Made by a program: the position numbers and the translations under genes | In this document: one piece after another, positions 49,242 to 57,409 of the stretch | Numbering within the stretch: the stretch's first letter is position 1 | How the letters are laid out: each line of letters opens with the position of its first letter | Source: Flavobacterium daejeonense DSM 17708 | Lineage (GTDB): Bacteria; Bacteroidota; Bacteroidia; Flavobacteriales; Flavobacteriaceae | Direction of reading: 5' to 3' | Assembly (NCBI RefSeq): GCF_000425425.1 | Contig: NZ_AUDK01000021.1 | Location: forward strand, 1-64,000 | Length of the DNA: 64,000 bases | Notes under the pieces: generated by a model | The model's input: only the letters and a program-made list of their open reading frames with translations | Told to the model about the DNA's origin: nothing | Database searches by the model: none

Positions 49242-50486
49242 ATGGAAACTAATAAAATCTATCACGGAAATTGCGTTGAAAAACTCAAAGAAATTGAAAC
49301 CAATAAAGTTGACTTGATTTACTTTGATCCACCTTTTTTTACTCAACGCAAACATAGTCTTAGGAATAAAGACAATTCTAAAACTTATGAATTTGACGAC
49401 AAATACAACTCAATTGAAGAATATTTAGAACTAGTTGAAAATGTATTAAAAGAATCGAAAAGGATTTTAAAAAACACAGGAAGTGTATTTCTTCATTGCG
49501 ACAAAACGGCATCGCATAATATTAGAGTTGTGATGGACAGTGTTTTTGGACGTGAGAACTTCCAAAGTGAAATTATTTGGTCATATAAAAGATGGTCTAA
49601 TGCTAAAAAGGGATTGTTAAATGCTCATCAAGTAATTTTCTTTTACTCTAAAACACAAGATTTTAAATTCAATACACTTTATACTGATTATTCGGCAACA
49701 ACAAATCTTGACCAAATATTACAAGACAGAGAACGTAATGAAAATGGAAAATCTGTTTATAAAAAAGATGAAAACGGAAATGTAATTTTAGGCAAGGAGA
49801 AAAAAGGTGTTCCTCTTTCTGACGTTTGGGAAATTCCATACTTAAATCCAAAAGCAAAAGAAAGAACGGGTTACCCAACCCAAAAACCAGTTTTATTGCT
49901 CAATCAAATTTTAAATATCGTTACAGACGAAGGTGACTTGGTTGTTGATCCATTTTGTGGTAGCGGAACAACTTGTGTTTCTGCTAAATTATTAAAGAGA
50001 CAATTTATCGGAATTGATATTTCACAAGATGCTGTTGAACTTGCAAGTTTAAGATTAGAAGAAATGATAATTTCAGAATCAAACCTTTTAAACAAAGGAA
50101 CAAACGAGTATCAAGAAAAAACGGAGAAAGAACTAGCCATTTTACAAAACATAAATGCTTTTCCTGTTCAAAGAAATAGTGGAATAGATGGATTTTTAAA
50201 AGACCATTTTGAAGGTCTGCCAGTTCCGGTAAAAATTCAAGGCGAATATGAAACAATAGAAGATGCAATTGAGAAACTAGAAAAGGCATCTTATGGTAAG
50301 AATTATAAAATGAAAATCTTAATCCAAACCAGAGACACAGGAATAAGCAGACTTTTTGGTTTTGAATCTGACGTGACAATTATAAAATCGCTTGAATTAC
50401 AGACTAAAGAATTAATAAAAAAAGATAAAGAAAATTTTAAGAATTTTTTGCAAAAAGGAGGATTAAATGTTTCTAAAACAGTTTAG
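49242..50486 (+). CDS. DNA methyltransferase of the R-M system (beta class)
   Basis: 414 aa. Motif IV DLIYFDPPFF (about residues 24-33) comes before motif I DPFCGSGTTCVSAK (about 233-246), the order of beta-class N6-adenine/N4-cytosine methyltransferases. GYPTQKPVLLL (about 209) is motif X. The C-terminal 130 residues form a likely target-recognition tail. It should protect the same site the neighbouring endonuclease cuts. It is co-transcribed with it. Confidence 0.9.
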   Translation: METNKIYHGNCVEKLKEIETNKVDLIYFDPPFFTQRKHSLRNKDNSKTYEFDDKYNSIEEYLELVENVLKESKRILKNTGSVFLHCDKTASHNIRVVMDSVFGRENFQSEIIWSYKRWSNAKKGLLNAHQVIFFYSKTQDFKFNTLYTDYSATTNLDQILQDRERNENGKSVYKKDENGNVILGKEKKGVPLSDVWEIPYLNPKAKERTGYPTQKPVLLLNQILNIVTDEGDLVVDPFCGSGTTCVSAKLLKRQFIGIDISQDAVELASLRLEEMIISESNLLNKGTNEYQEKTEKELAILQNINAFPVQRNSGIDGFLKDHFEGLPVPVKIQGEYETIEDAIEKLEKASYGKNYKMKILIQTRDTGISRLFGFESDVTIIKSLELQTKELIKKDKENFKNFLQKGGLNVSKTV

Positions 50487-50603
50487 TTTAAGTTTGTTTT
50501 TGAATCAATTAATGATTAATCCTTAAATTTTAATATTGATTTTTTTAATTCAATAATAAATAAAAAATAGTTAATAGTAATTTATACCAACATAGATTTG
50601 GTT

Positions 50604-50611
50604 TACTTTTG
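50604..50611 (+). promoter_or_regulatory. -7 element of hemH
   Basis: TACTTTTG is a perfect TAnnTTTG box, 19 bases before the hemH ATG. No good TTG is seen at -33. It shows hemH does not depend on the R-M operon. Confidence 0.5.
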
Positions 50612-50630
50612 CGACAACAAAAATTAAAAG

Positions 50631-51644
50631 ATGAAAGGTACATTACTTATCAATTTAGGCTCACCTGAAAGTCCAACTCCCAAAGATGTAAAGCCGTATT
50701 TAGACGAATTTTTGATGGATAAATACGTTATCGACGTTCCTTTTTTATTGAGAGCGTTATTGGTTCGCGGTATTATTTTAAGAAAACGACCTGAAGATTC
50801 AGCCGAAGCGTATAGTAAAATTTGGTGGGAAGAAGGTTCGCCTTTGATTGTACTTTCAAAACGCATGTTTGAAAAGGTAAAACCACAGTTAGGTATTCCG
50901 GCTGCTTTATCAATGCGTTACGGAAATCCGGATATTTATTCCGGTTTAAAAGAACTGGCAGATAAAGGAGTGACGGAAGTATTGTTGTTTCCGATGTATC
51001 CGCATCATGCGATGTCCTCAACAGTGACGGTTTTAGAAAAAGCTGAAGAAGTGAGAAGGAAACATTTTCCAAACATGAAATTCTCATCCGTTCCTGCTTT
51101 TTACAACAAACCGGATTATATCCAAAATTTAGCCGATTCTATCAAAAGTTCTTTAGAAACCTATGATTACGACCATTTGTTGTTTTCCTATCATGGTTTG
51201 CCGGAACGTCACATTCGAAAAACAGATATTACCAAATCGCATTGCAAGATAGACGGATTTTGTTGTAATACGCCATCACCGGCTCATGCATTTTGCTACC
51301 GTCACCAATGTTATGAAACGACCAAATTAGCTACAGAAGCTTTAGGAATTCCAAAAGAAAAATACAGTGTTACTTTTCAGTCCCGTTTGGCTGGAGATAA
51401 ATGGTTGGAGCCTTATACGGATGTTGAAATCAACAAAATGCCTGCAAAAGGTATTAAGAAACTAGCGGTAGTTACACCAGCTTTCGTGGCGGACTGTTTA
51501 GAAACGTTGGAAGAAATTGCCATGCGTGCCAAAGAAGAATTTGAAGAACACGGGGGAGAAGAATTCCTTGCCGTTCCTTGCTTGAACGATGGTGACGACT
51601 GGTGTAAAACCGTAAGTAACTGGATTAACGATTGGGCGAAATAG
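50631..51644 (+). CDS. hemH: Ferrochelatase
   Basis: 337 aa. LINLGSPESPTPKDVKPYL (residues 5-23), LLFSYHGLPERHIRKTD with the metal-binding His (about 185-200) and FQSRLAGDKWLEPYTD (about 247) identify HemH. The Cys-rich segment CKIDGFCCNTPSPAHAFCYRHQC near 205-227 looks unusual but may be a family feature. It inserts Fe(II) into protoporphyrin IX. The next gene is hemJ. Confidence 0.95.
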   Translation: MKGTLLINLGSPESPTPKDVKPYLDEFLMDKYVIDVPFLLRALLVRGIILRKRPEDSAEAYSKIWWEEGSPLIVLSKRMFEKVKPQLGIPAALSMRYGNPDIYSGLKELADKGVTEVLLFPMYPHHAMSSTVTVLEKAEEVRRKHFPNMKFSSVPAFYNKPDYIQNLADSIKSSLETYDYDHLLFSYHGLPERHIRKTDITKSHCKIDGFCCNTPSPAHAFCYRHQCYETTKLATEALGIPKEKYSVTFQSRLAGDKWLEPYTDVEINKMPAKGIKKLAVVTPAFVADCLETLEEIAMRAKEEFEEHGGEEFLAVPCLNDGDDWCKTVSNWINDWAK

Positions 51645-51664
51645 ATTTAAGATTGATGAATATT

Positions 51665-51732
51665 GATTAACGATTTTAGATTTAATGCTAAGTCTTTAGA
51701 ATGGAACAGTCAAAAATTAAAAATCGTTAATC
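51665..51732. repeat. Inverted repeat GATTAACGATTTT between hemH and hemJ
   Basis: GATTAACGATTTT (51665-51677) and its exact complement AAAATCGTTAATC (51720-51732) enclose 42 bases. The same word occurs at 13557-13601, showing a dispersed family. Confidence 0.75.
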
Positions 51733-51748
51733 TAAAATCTAAATTCAA

Positions 51749-52297
51749 ATGGATTATTACAACTATCTAAAATCCCTGCATTTAATCTTTGTCATTACCT
51801 GGTTTGCGGGTTTGTTTTATATCGTCCGCTTGTTTGTGTACCAAATTGAAGCAGCCGATAAACCTTCTCCTGAAAAAGAGATTTTGCAAACGCAATTCAA
51901 AATCATGAGTTATCGTTTGTGGTACATTATTACCTGGCCATCGGCGGTTTTAGCCAGTATTTTTGCTTTTTGGATGCTGTTGTTTACGCCTACGGGAAAT
52001 GCCTGGTTGCAAATGCCGTGGATGCATGTAAAACTTGGCTTTGTTTTTGTGCTGTATTTGTATCATTTAAAATGCCATCAGATATACAAACAATTACAAA
52101 AAGATGAGGTAAACTATTCCGCCAATTTTATGCGTTTGTGGAATGAAGGAGCTACTATTATTCTTTTTGCGGTTGTTTTTTTAGTAGTTTTAAAAAATGC
52201 CGTAAATTGGATTTATGGTGTCATCGGGATTATTTTGTTCTCGGTTTTAATCATGTTAGGCTTTAAATTTTATAAAAGAATAAGAGAAAAGAAGTAA
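51749..52297 (+). CDS. hemJ: Protoporphyrinogen IX oxidase HemJ
   Basis: 182 aa with four to five TM segments. The HemJ signatures are SLHLIFVITWFAGLFYIVRLFVY (His about 11), RLWYIITWPSAVLA and the Lys in MHVKLGF (about 94). It oxidises protoporphyrinogen IX to protoporphyrin IX in the inner membrane, probably with quinone as acceptor. It follows hemH, so the last two heme steps are adjacent. The annotation is supported by neighbours even though the family is short. Confidence 0.85.
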   Translation: MDYYNYLKSLHLIFVITWFAGLFYIVRLFVYQIEAADKPSPEKEILQTQFKIMSYRLWYIITWPSAVLASIFAFWMLLFTPTGNAWLQMPWMHVKLGFVFVLYLYHLKCHQIYKQLQKDEVNYSANFMRLWNEGATIILFAVVFLVVLKNAVNWIYGVIGIILFSVLIMLGFKFYKRIREKK

Positions 52298-52360
52298 TTA
52301 GTAACTGGTGATTTGTAATTAGCTTTTACTAATCACTAATTACAATTCACTAATCACTAA
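52293..52360. repeat. Word palindrome TAATTAG / CTAATCACT between hemJ and the kinase gene
   Basis: AGTAATTAGTAACTGGTGATT faces AATCACTAATTACAATTC-type bases in inverted order, a long imperfect hairpin from the hemJ stop almost to the kinase ATG. Confidence 0.6.
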
Positions 52361-52363
52361 AAT

Positions 52364-53836
52364 ATGCTAAAGAGCTTCAAATTATCAATGCTATCCTTGC
52401 GAATTCGAATCTTTCTTTCGATGATCGTTGTGATAATTGTAGCTTCGGTTTTACTGGCTTCGATTTCTATTATTCAGTTTAAAAACGAAGCTATGGAATA
52501 CCATCAGGAACGTTTGGAACGCAAGGAAAATGCGGTTCGAGAACACATCAATTACATTCTTTCCACGACTACTTATCCTTTGACAACCGAAAATTTGGAT
52601 TTGATTTTTAAGGATAAAATTCATGAATTAGCTCACATTCATAATATCGAAATCAATATTTATGATTTGGACGGAAACTTACTAAAATCTTCCAAAGAGA
52701 CCTTTTCGGTGGACAAAGTAGCGCCACCCATTCCCAAATACATTCTGAAACTGGTTCGTTCTTCGATTGAAAAGCGTTATGTGGATATTACGACCATTAA
52801 CGGCATTAAAAATCGCTCTTCGTTTACCCAAATTAAAGATGATAAATTCAAACCGCTGGGGGTTTTAAATATTCCCTATCAGGAAGATGACGGTTTTTAT
52901 GATAAAGAATTACATGGTTTTCTCATCCGGTTGAGTCAGGTGTATTCTTTCATGCTGATTGTCGCTTTTGCTTTGGCTTATTTCCTTTCTTCATATATTA
53001 CCAAATCACTGAAAACCATTTCGGATAAATTAAACGAAACGCGTTTGAACAAAAAAAATGAAAAGATTTTAATTACTGCCAACAGCAAAGAAATCAATTT
53101 GTTGATCGCCGGTTATAACCAAATGGTGGACGAATTAGAAAAAAGTGCCATTAAATTAGCGCAAAGCGAAAGGGAAGAAGCCTGGCGCGAAATGGCCAAA
53201 CAGGTGGCGCATGAAATTAAAAATCCGCTGACACCAATGCGATTGACAGTGCAAAGCTTCCAACGTCGATTTAATCCGGATGATCCGAATATTTTGCAAA
53301 AAATGAAAGATTACTCCGAAACATTAATTCAGCAAATTGATACGATGAATTCGGTGGCTTCGGCATTTTCTAATTTTGCTTCGATGCCGGCACAGCAAAA
53401 CGAAACGCTGAATGTGGTTGAGGTAGTCGAATTGGCCTTAGATATTTTCACCGAAAATCAAATTGTTTTTGAAAGTGAAGCGCCGGAGATAATTTCGAAG
53501 ATCGATCGTACCCAATTAATCCGAATAATTACTAACTTAGTAAAAAATGCCATACAATCGATTCCGGAGCAACAAGAGGACAAGAGGGTAGCTGTTTCGG
53601 TCAAAAAAGAAGATAATAATGTGCTAATTGTTGTAGAAGACAACGGAATCGGGATTAAAACGGAGGATATACATCGTATTTTCGAACCTAAGTTTACCAC
53701 CAAAAGCAGTGGAATGGGACTGGGATTAGGAATTATAAAGAATATTATCGAAAACTATAAAGGCAGCATCAACTTTGAAACCGAATACGGAAAAGGAACA
53801 CGTTTTACAGTTTCGCTACCCATTATTAACTCTTAA
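52364..53836 (+). CDS. Sensor histidine kinase (HAMP, NtrY-like), no response regulator adjacent
   Basis: 490 aa. TM1 about 14-35, extracytoplasmic domain about 36-185, TM2 about 190-210, HAMP region, HisKA with VAHEIKNPLTPMRL (His about 284) and HATPase with NLVKNAIQSIPE (N box), DNGIGIKTED (G1) and GMGLGLGIIKN (G2). An intact ATPase and H box indicate an active kinase; the partner regulator is not in the window. It sits downstream of hemJ, a place it keeps, I believe, in other flavobacteria, so envelope or heme-related signalling is possible. Confidence 0.9.
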   Translation: MLKSFKLSMLSLRIRIFLSMIVVIIVASVLLASISIIQFKNEAMEYHQERLERKENAVREHINYILSTTTYPLTTENLDLIFKDKIHELAHIHNIEINIYDLDGNLLKSSKETFSVDKVAPPIPKYILKLVRSSIEKRYVDITTINGIKNRSSFTQIKDDKFKPLGVLNIPYQEDDGFYDKELHGFLIRLSQVYSFMLIVAFALAYFLSSYITKSLKTISDKLNETRLNKKNEKILITANSKEINLLIAGYNQMVDELEKSAIKLAQSEREEAWREMAKQVAHEIKNPLTPMRLTVQSFQRRFNPDDPNILQKMKDYSETLIQQIDTMNSVASAFSNFASMPAQQNETLNVVEVVELALDIFTENQIVFESEAPEIISKIDRTQLIRIITNLVKNAIQSIPEQQEDKRVAVSVKKEDNNVLIVVEDNGIGIKTEDIHRIFEPKFTTKSSGMGLGLGIIKNIIENYKGSINFETEYGKGTRFTVSLPIINS

Positions 53837-53845
53837 ATCAACACA

Positions 53846-54628
53846 ATGAGCTACCAAAACATTTTGATTGCAAAAGAGCATAATATTGCAACCATTACCA
53901 TCAATCGACCTGAAAAATTAAATGCTTTAAATAAAGTTACCATTGCCGAATTGCATCATGCTTTTTCAACTCTGGAAATGCTTCAGGATGTTCGCGCCAT
54001 TATTTTGACCGGAAGCGGCGAAAAAGCCTTTGTGGCCGGAGCAGATATTGCCGAATTTGCCGAATTTTCAGTAGAAGAAGGTATTCAGTTATCGGCTCAG
54101 GGACAGGAAACCTTGTTTAATTTTGTCGAAAATCTTCGGGTGCCGGTTATTGCAGCGATTAACGGATTTGCGCTGGGAGGAGGCTTAGAATTGGCTATGT
54201 CCTGTCATATTCGTGTAGCTGCTGAAAATGCTAAAATGGGACTTCCGGAAGTTTCTCTGGGCGTGATTCCCGGTTACGGAGGAACACAGCGTTTGCCGCA
54301 GCTAATTGGCAAAGGACGTGCCTTAGAAATGATTTTAACCGCCGGAATGATTTCGGCTGAGGAAGCTTTCCGAGTAGGATTGGCAAATCATATTTGTAAA
54401 CAGGCTGAGCTTTTGGATTTCTGTAATGAATTGGCACAGAAAATCATTAAAAATTCTCCGGCAGCTATTAGTATGGCGATTCATGCGGTAAATGCCAATT
54501 TCAGAGAAGGGGAGAATGGCTATGAGACCGAGATTAAATCCTTTGGAAAATGTTTTGGAACCGTGGATTTCAAAGAAGGTACCAAAGCCTTTTTGGAAAA
54601 AAGAAAAGCGGTTTTTACAGGAGAGTAG
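53846..54628 (+). CDS. Enoyl-CoA hydratase/isomerase
   Basis: 260 aa crotonase-fold protein. FVAGADIAEFAE (about 66-77), NGFALGGGLELAMSCHIRVA (about 105-124, oxyanion hole) and MGLPEVSLGVIPGYGGTQRLPQ (about 131-152, with catalytic Glu) are complete. It hydrates 2-enoyl-CoA in fatty-acid beta-oxidation. It lies 10 bp after the kinase gene, likely the same transcript. Confidence 0.93.
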   Translation: MSYQNILIAKEHNIATITINRPEKLNALNKVTIAELHHAFSTLEMLQDVRAIILTGSGEKAFVAGADIAEFAEFSVEEGIQLSAQGQETLFNFVENLRVPVIAAINGFALGGGLELAMSCHIRVAAENAKMGLPEVSLGVIPGYGGTQRLPQLIGKGRALEMILTAGMISAEEAFRVGLANHICKQAELLDFCNELAQKIIKNSPAAISMAIHAVNANFREGENGYETEIKSFGKCFGTVDFKEGTKAFLEKRKAVFTGE

Positions 54629-54658
54629 TTTTCAAAAATTAATAATCAAATAAATAAA

Positions 54659-55057
54659 ATGTCATACGAGCCTATTTTTGCGCTTTTTTGGGAAAGAGTA
54701 AAACAGAGTATAGAAGATAAAACTTTTGCCAAATTAACGCTGGCAAAAACCATTGGCGATACCGAAATCAAGAATGTTTATGTTCGTCCGGTTTTACTGG
54801 AGAATGATGTGATGCAAATGTCGGTTATAAGCCGTTTTAAGACCGAAGAGACCGAAAGTTTTCATTCTTTGGAGGAAATCTATCCTGTTTTGTTTTCGTT
54901 GATGAATAAGCCTTTTTTAAGCGCTTTGTTATTTACCAGCGAACAGGATGTGGTTTTTAAACTCAATAAAAAACGCGCCGGTAGTATTACGGAACAAGCA
55001 CCGACTTTCCTGAACCCTTCAGATGTGATTCTGGAAATGAAAGCTAAGGGGATTTGA
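54659..55057 (+). CDS. Conserved hypothetical cytosolic protein
   Basis: 132 aa, no signal peptide or TM. Beta-rich with DTEIKNVYVRPVLLENDVMQMSV and FKLNKKRAGSITEQAPTFL near the end. It sits 31 bp after the enoyl-CoA hydratase gene, so perhaps co-transcribed. I do not recognise the family and see no catalytic motif. Confidence 0.55.
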   Translation: MSYEPIFALFWERVKQSIEDKTFAKLTLAKTIGDTEIKNVYVRPVLLENDVMQMSVISRFKTEETESFHSLEEIYPVLFSLMNKPFLSALLFTSEQDVVFKLNKKRAGSITEQAPTFLNPSDVILEMKAKGI

Positions 55058-55122
55058 TTTCAGATTGAAGGTTTGTGAATGCTGAATTTTGATTTAAAGA
55101 ACTAAATAAAACATTTTAGTGC

Positions 55123-55875
55123 ATGAAAAATTTATTGGTAATTGCTTTTATTCTTTTTAAAAGTTCAATTATTGGGCAGGAATTGTCAGATAAAGAAATT
55201 ATTAATAAAGCTGTTGCATTCTTAAAAGTCAATGAAAAGAATCTTTTGGCTGATAAAATTTGCTTGAAAGCACTTCCGAATCAAAATAATAAAGTAATTG
55301 TTGTTTTGCCAGTTATTAGTAATCGTGATTCGGAATGTGAGGAATGTTTTGATATTGACAATAACCTATTGGTGTGGAATAAAAACACCAAATCAATTGA
55401 ATTCAAATACATCAAAAAAGCGGAATGGACTTCGGATGCTTTGAGATTTGATGAATTAAAGATTGATACAGGACTTTATTATTTGAACAAAAAAACCAGA
55501 GCTTTTGGTATAAGATATAGTTATAGCGGAAGTTCCAGTGTAAATCCATTTAGTTTAAATTCAATTAATCTTTATTGTTTTAAAAACAACCAAATTGTTG
55601 AAGTATTGCATGATTTTGAACTTGAAAAATCGAATGGTGAAAATGGTGGTGGTTGTGAAAATGCTTCATTTGAAACTTCAAAAAGTGTTTTTGTTATCAA
55701 TACTAATTTAGCAGATAAGTTTAACGATATTATTGTCAAAACGAAGTTCAAAGACTATTCACTTGATGCCAATTGCGATAAAGAAATCATCAAAAAACAG
55801 AGTTCAAAACAAAGCGTATTAAGATTTGATGAAAAACAAAAAATGTATGTTTTAGTCCCTAAATTACTAAACTAA
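55123..55875 (+). CDS. Hypothetical exported protein
   Basis: 250 aa with a signal peptide ending at IIGQE (about 19). The mature region has the Cys pair DSECEECFDI (about 70-79), further single cysteines and a Ser/Asn-rich stretch, and a C-terminal YVLVPKLLN. No domain is recognised. It is followed by a strong terminator and appears to be a single gene at the end of the enoyl-CoA hydratase run. Confidence 0.5.
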   Translation: MKNLLVIAFILFKSSIIGQELSDKEIINKAVAFLKVNEKNLLADKICLKALPNQNNKVIVVLPVISNRDSECEECFDIDNNLLVWNKNTKSIEFKYIKKAEWTSDALRFDELKIDTGLYYLNKKTRAFGIRYSYSGSSSVNPFSLNSINLYCFKNNQIVEVLHDFELEKSNGENGGGCENASFETSKSVFVINTNLADKFNDIIVKTKFKDYSLDANCDKEIIKKQSSKQSVLRFDEKQKMYVLVPKLLN

Positions 55876-55881
55876 GAAACA

Positions 55882-55911
55882 ACAAAGCCACTCTTTTCGG
55901 AGTGGCTTTGT
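55882..55911. terminator. Bidirectional terminator between convergent genes
   Basis: ACAAAGCCACTC (55882-55893) is the exact complement of GAGTGGCTTTGT (55900-55911). It ends both the 55123 gene and, from the other side, the efflux operon. Confidence 0.85.
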
Positions 55912-55957
55912 CTTTCATTAGAGGTGTTTTTTAAAGACTATCAAACTTTAGACGAAA

Positions 55958-57409
55958 TTAATTCCATCCACCGCCTAATGATTTGTACATGTTAACTTTA
56001 GCAGCTAACTGTTCTTTTTTGGTTTCCACCAATTGTAATTTAGATTCCAAAGCATCGCGTTGGGTTAATAAAACTTCCATATAATCGGCTCTGGCCGCAC
56101 TGAAAAGTTTGTTAGTGATTTCAATAGAATTGGTCAAAGCCTGCACCTGATGTTCTTTTTGCTCGTAGCTTTTCTTCAGGTTATCAATTTTTGATAAACC
56201 GTTTAATACTTCGATATGGGCATTTAAAATGGTTTTTTCATACTCAAAAACGGCTTGCAATTGTTTGTCGTTAGCATTGTAATAAGCGGCTTTAATAGCA
56301 TTTCTGTTGATTAACGGAGCAACCATATCACCGGCTAAACCATACAATACGGATTCCGGCATCGTGGTAAGATATTTGGTCTTGAACGATTCTAAACCTA
56401 CACCAGCTCTTAACGTAAACGAAGGATAAAAATTAGCTCTGGCTGCCTTTGTATCCAGTTTGGCAGCCTGCAATTCATATTCTGCCCGTCGGATATCCGG
56501 ACGGTTGGTTAAGAGCTGTGAAGGAATACCAGCATAAATAGTATCTATTTTTTGCTCTATAAAATTATCTGAATTTCGGTCAATATGTTGCGGTGAACGA
56601 CCGATTAAGAAATTCAGTTTATTTTCGGTTTCAACAATTTCCTGTTTTACATTGTACAGTTCGCTGGTGTTTTTATACACTTCAGCTTCCAGTCTTTGCA
56701 CACCAAGAGCGGTAGCTTTGGCAGCCTGCATTTGCAAACGAATAATTGTCAAACCATTGTTTTGCAATTCTAAGTTTTTAGTCAAAATGGCCAGTTTGTT
56801 GTCTAAAGCCTGTAATTCATAATACGAATCAGCAATTTCAGCAATTAAGCTGGTAACCATGAAATTTTTACCTTCCATTGTAGAAAGGTATTCCATTACG
56901 GCAGCTTTTTTAGCATTACGTAATTTTTTCCAAACGTCCAGTTCCCAGGTTGCAAAAGCACCTACTTTGTAGTTTTGTAAGGGTTCCGGAAATTCTTCAC
57001 CAGGTTTGATTTCAGTATTGGCATCATTAGCACCCTGACTGGTATAACGACCTACTTTTTCTACTTCAGCAGCTGTCTGAATGCCTACAAATGGTAAATA
57101 TTCTCCTTTTCGGGCCTGAATCTCATTCTTATCCATATCCACTTGTTGCAACATGATGTTCAACTCCTGATTGTTGGTCAGAGCCGTTTCAATAAGTGCA
57201 TTCAGATTAGAATCATCAAAGAATTGTTCCCATTTTATCTGAGCCGAATTGGTAGTATCATTCGAAACAACATTCTGAAACTGTTTCGGTAAATCCTTTT
57301 TTTCATCGCGCACGGTTCTTGTTGGTACACAGCTTTGAAAAACCAGGGTAGATAAGGTCAGTCCCAGCACTGACCTTATGTTTATAAATTTGAAAATTGA
57401 ATTATTCAT
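55958..57409 (-). CDS. Outer-membrane efflux lipoprotein (NodT/TolC family)
   Basis: 483 aa with lipobox FQSC (Cys about 27). Long helical repeats (VEKVGRYTSQG, LRNAKKAAVMEYLS, LPSQ-type strands) follow, with the NodT sequence RPDIRRAEYELQAAKLDTKAARANFYPSFTLRAGVG (in parts about 300-340). It forms the outer-membrane channel of the pump. The start overlaps the RND stop by 8 nt, so it is coupled. Confidence 0.92.
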   Translation of the reverse strand: MNNSIFKFINIRSVLGLTLSTLVFQSCVPTRTVRDEKKDLPKQFQNVVSNDTTNSAQIKWEQFFDDSNLNALIETALTNNQELNIMLQQVDMDKNEIQARKGEYLPFVGIQTAAEVEKVGRYTSQGANDANTEIKPGEEFPEPLQNYKVGAFATWELDVWKKLRNAKKAAVMEYLSTMEGKNFMVTSLIAEIADSYYELQALDNKLAILTKNLELQNNGLTIIRLQMQAAKATALGVQRLEAEVYKNTSELYNVKQEIVETENKLNFLIGRSPQHIDRNSDNFIEQKIDTIYAGIPSQLLTNRPDIRRAEYELQAAKLDTKAARANFYPSFTLRAGVGLESFKTKYLTTMPESVLYGLAGDMVAPLINRNAIKAAYYNANDKQLQAVFEYEKTILNAHIEVLNGLSKIDNLKKSYEQKEHQVQALTNSIEITNKLFSAARADYMEVLLTQRDALESKLQLVETKKEQLAAKVNMYKSLGGGWN

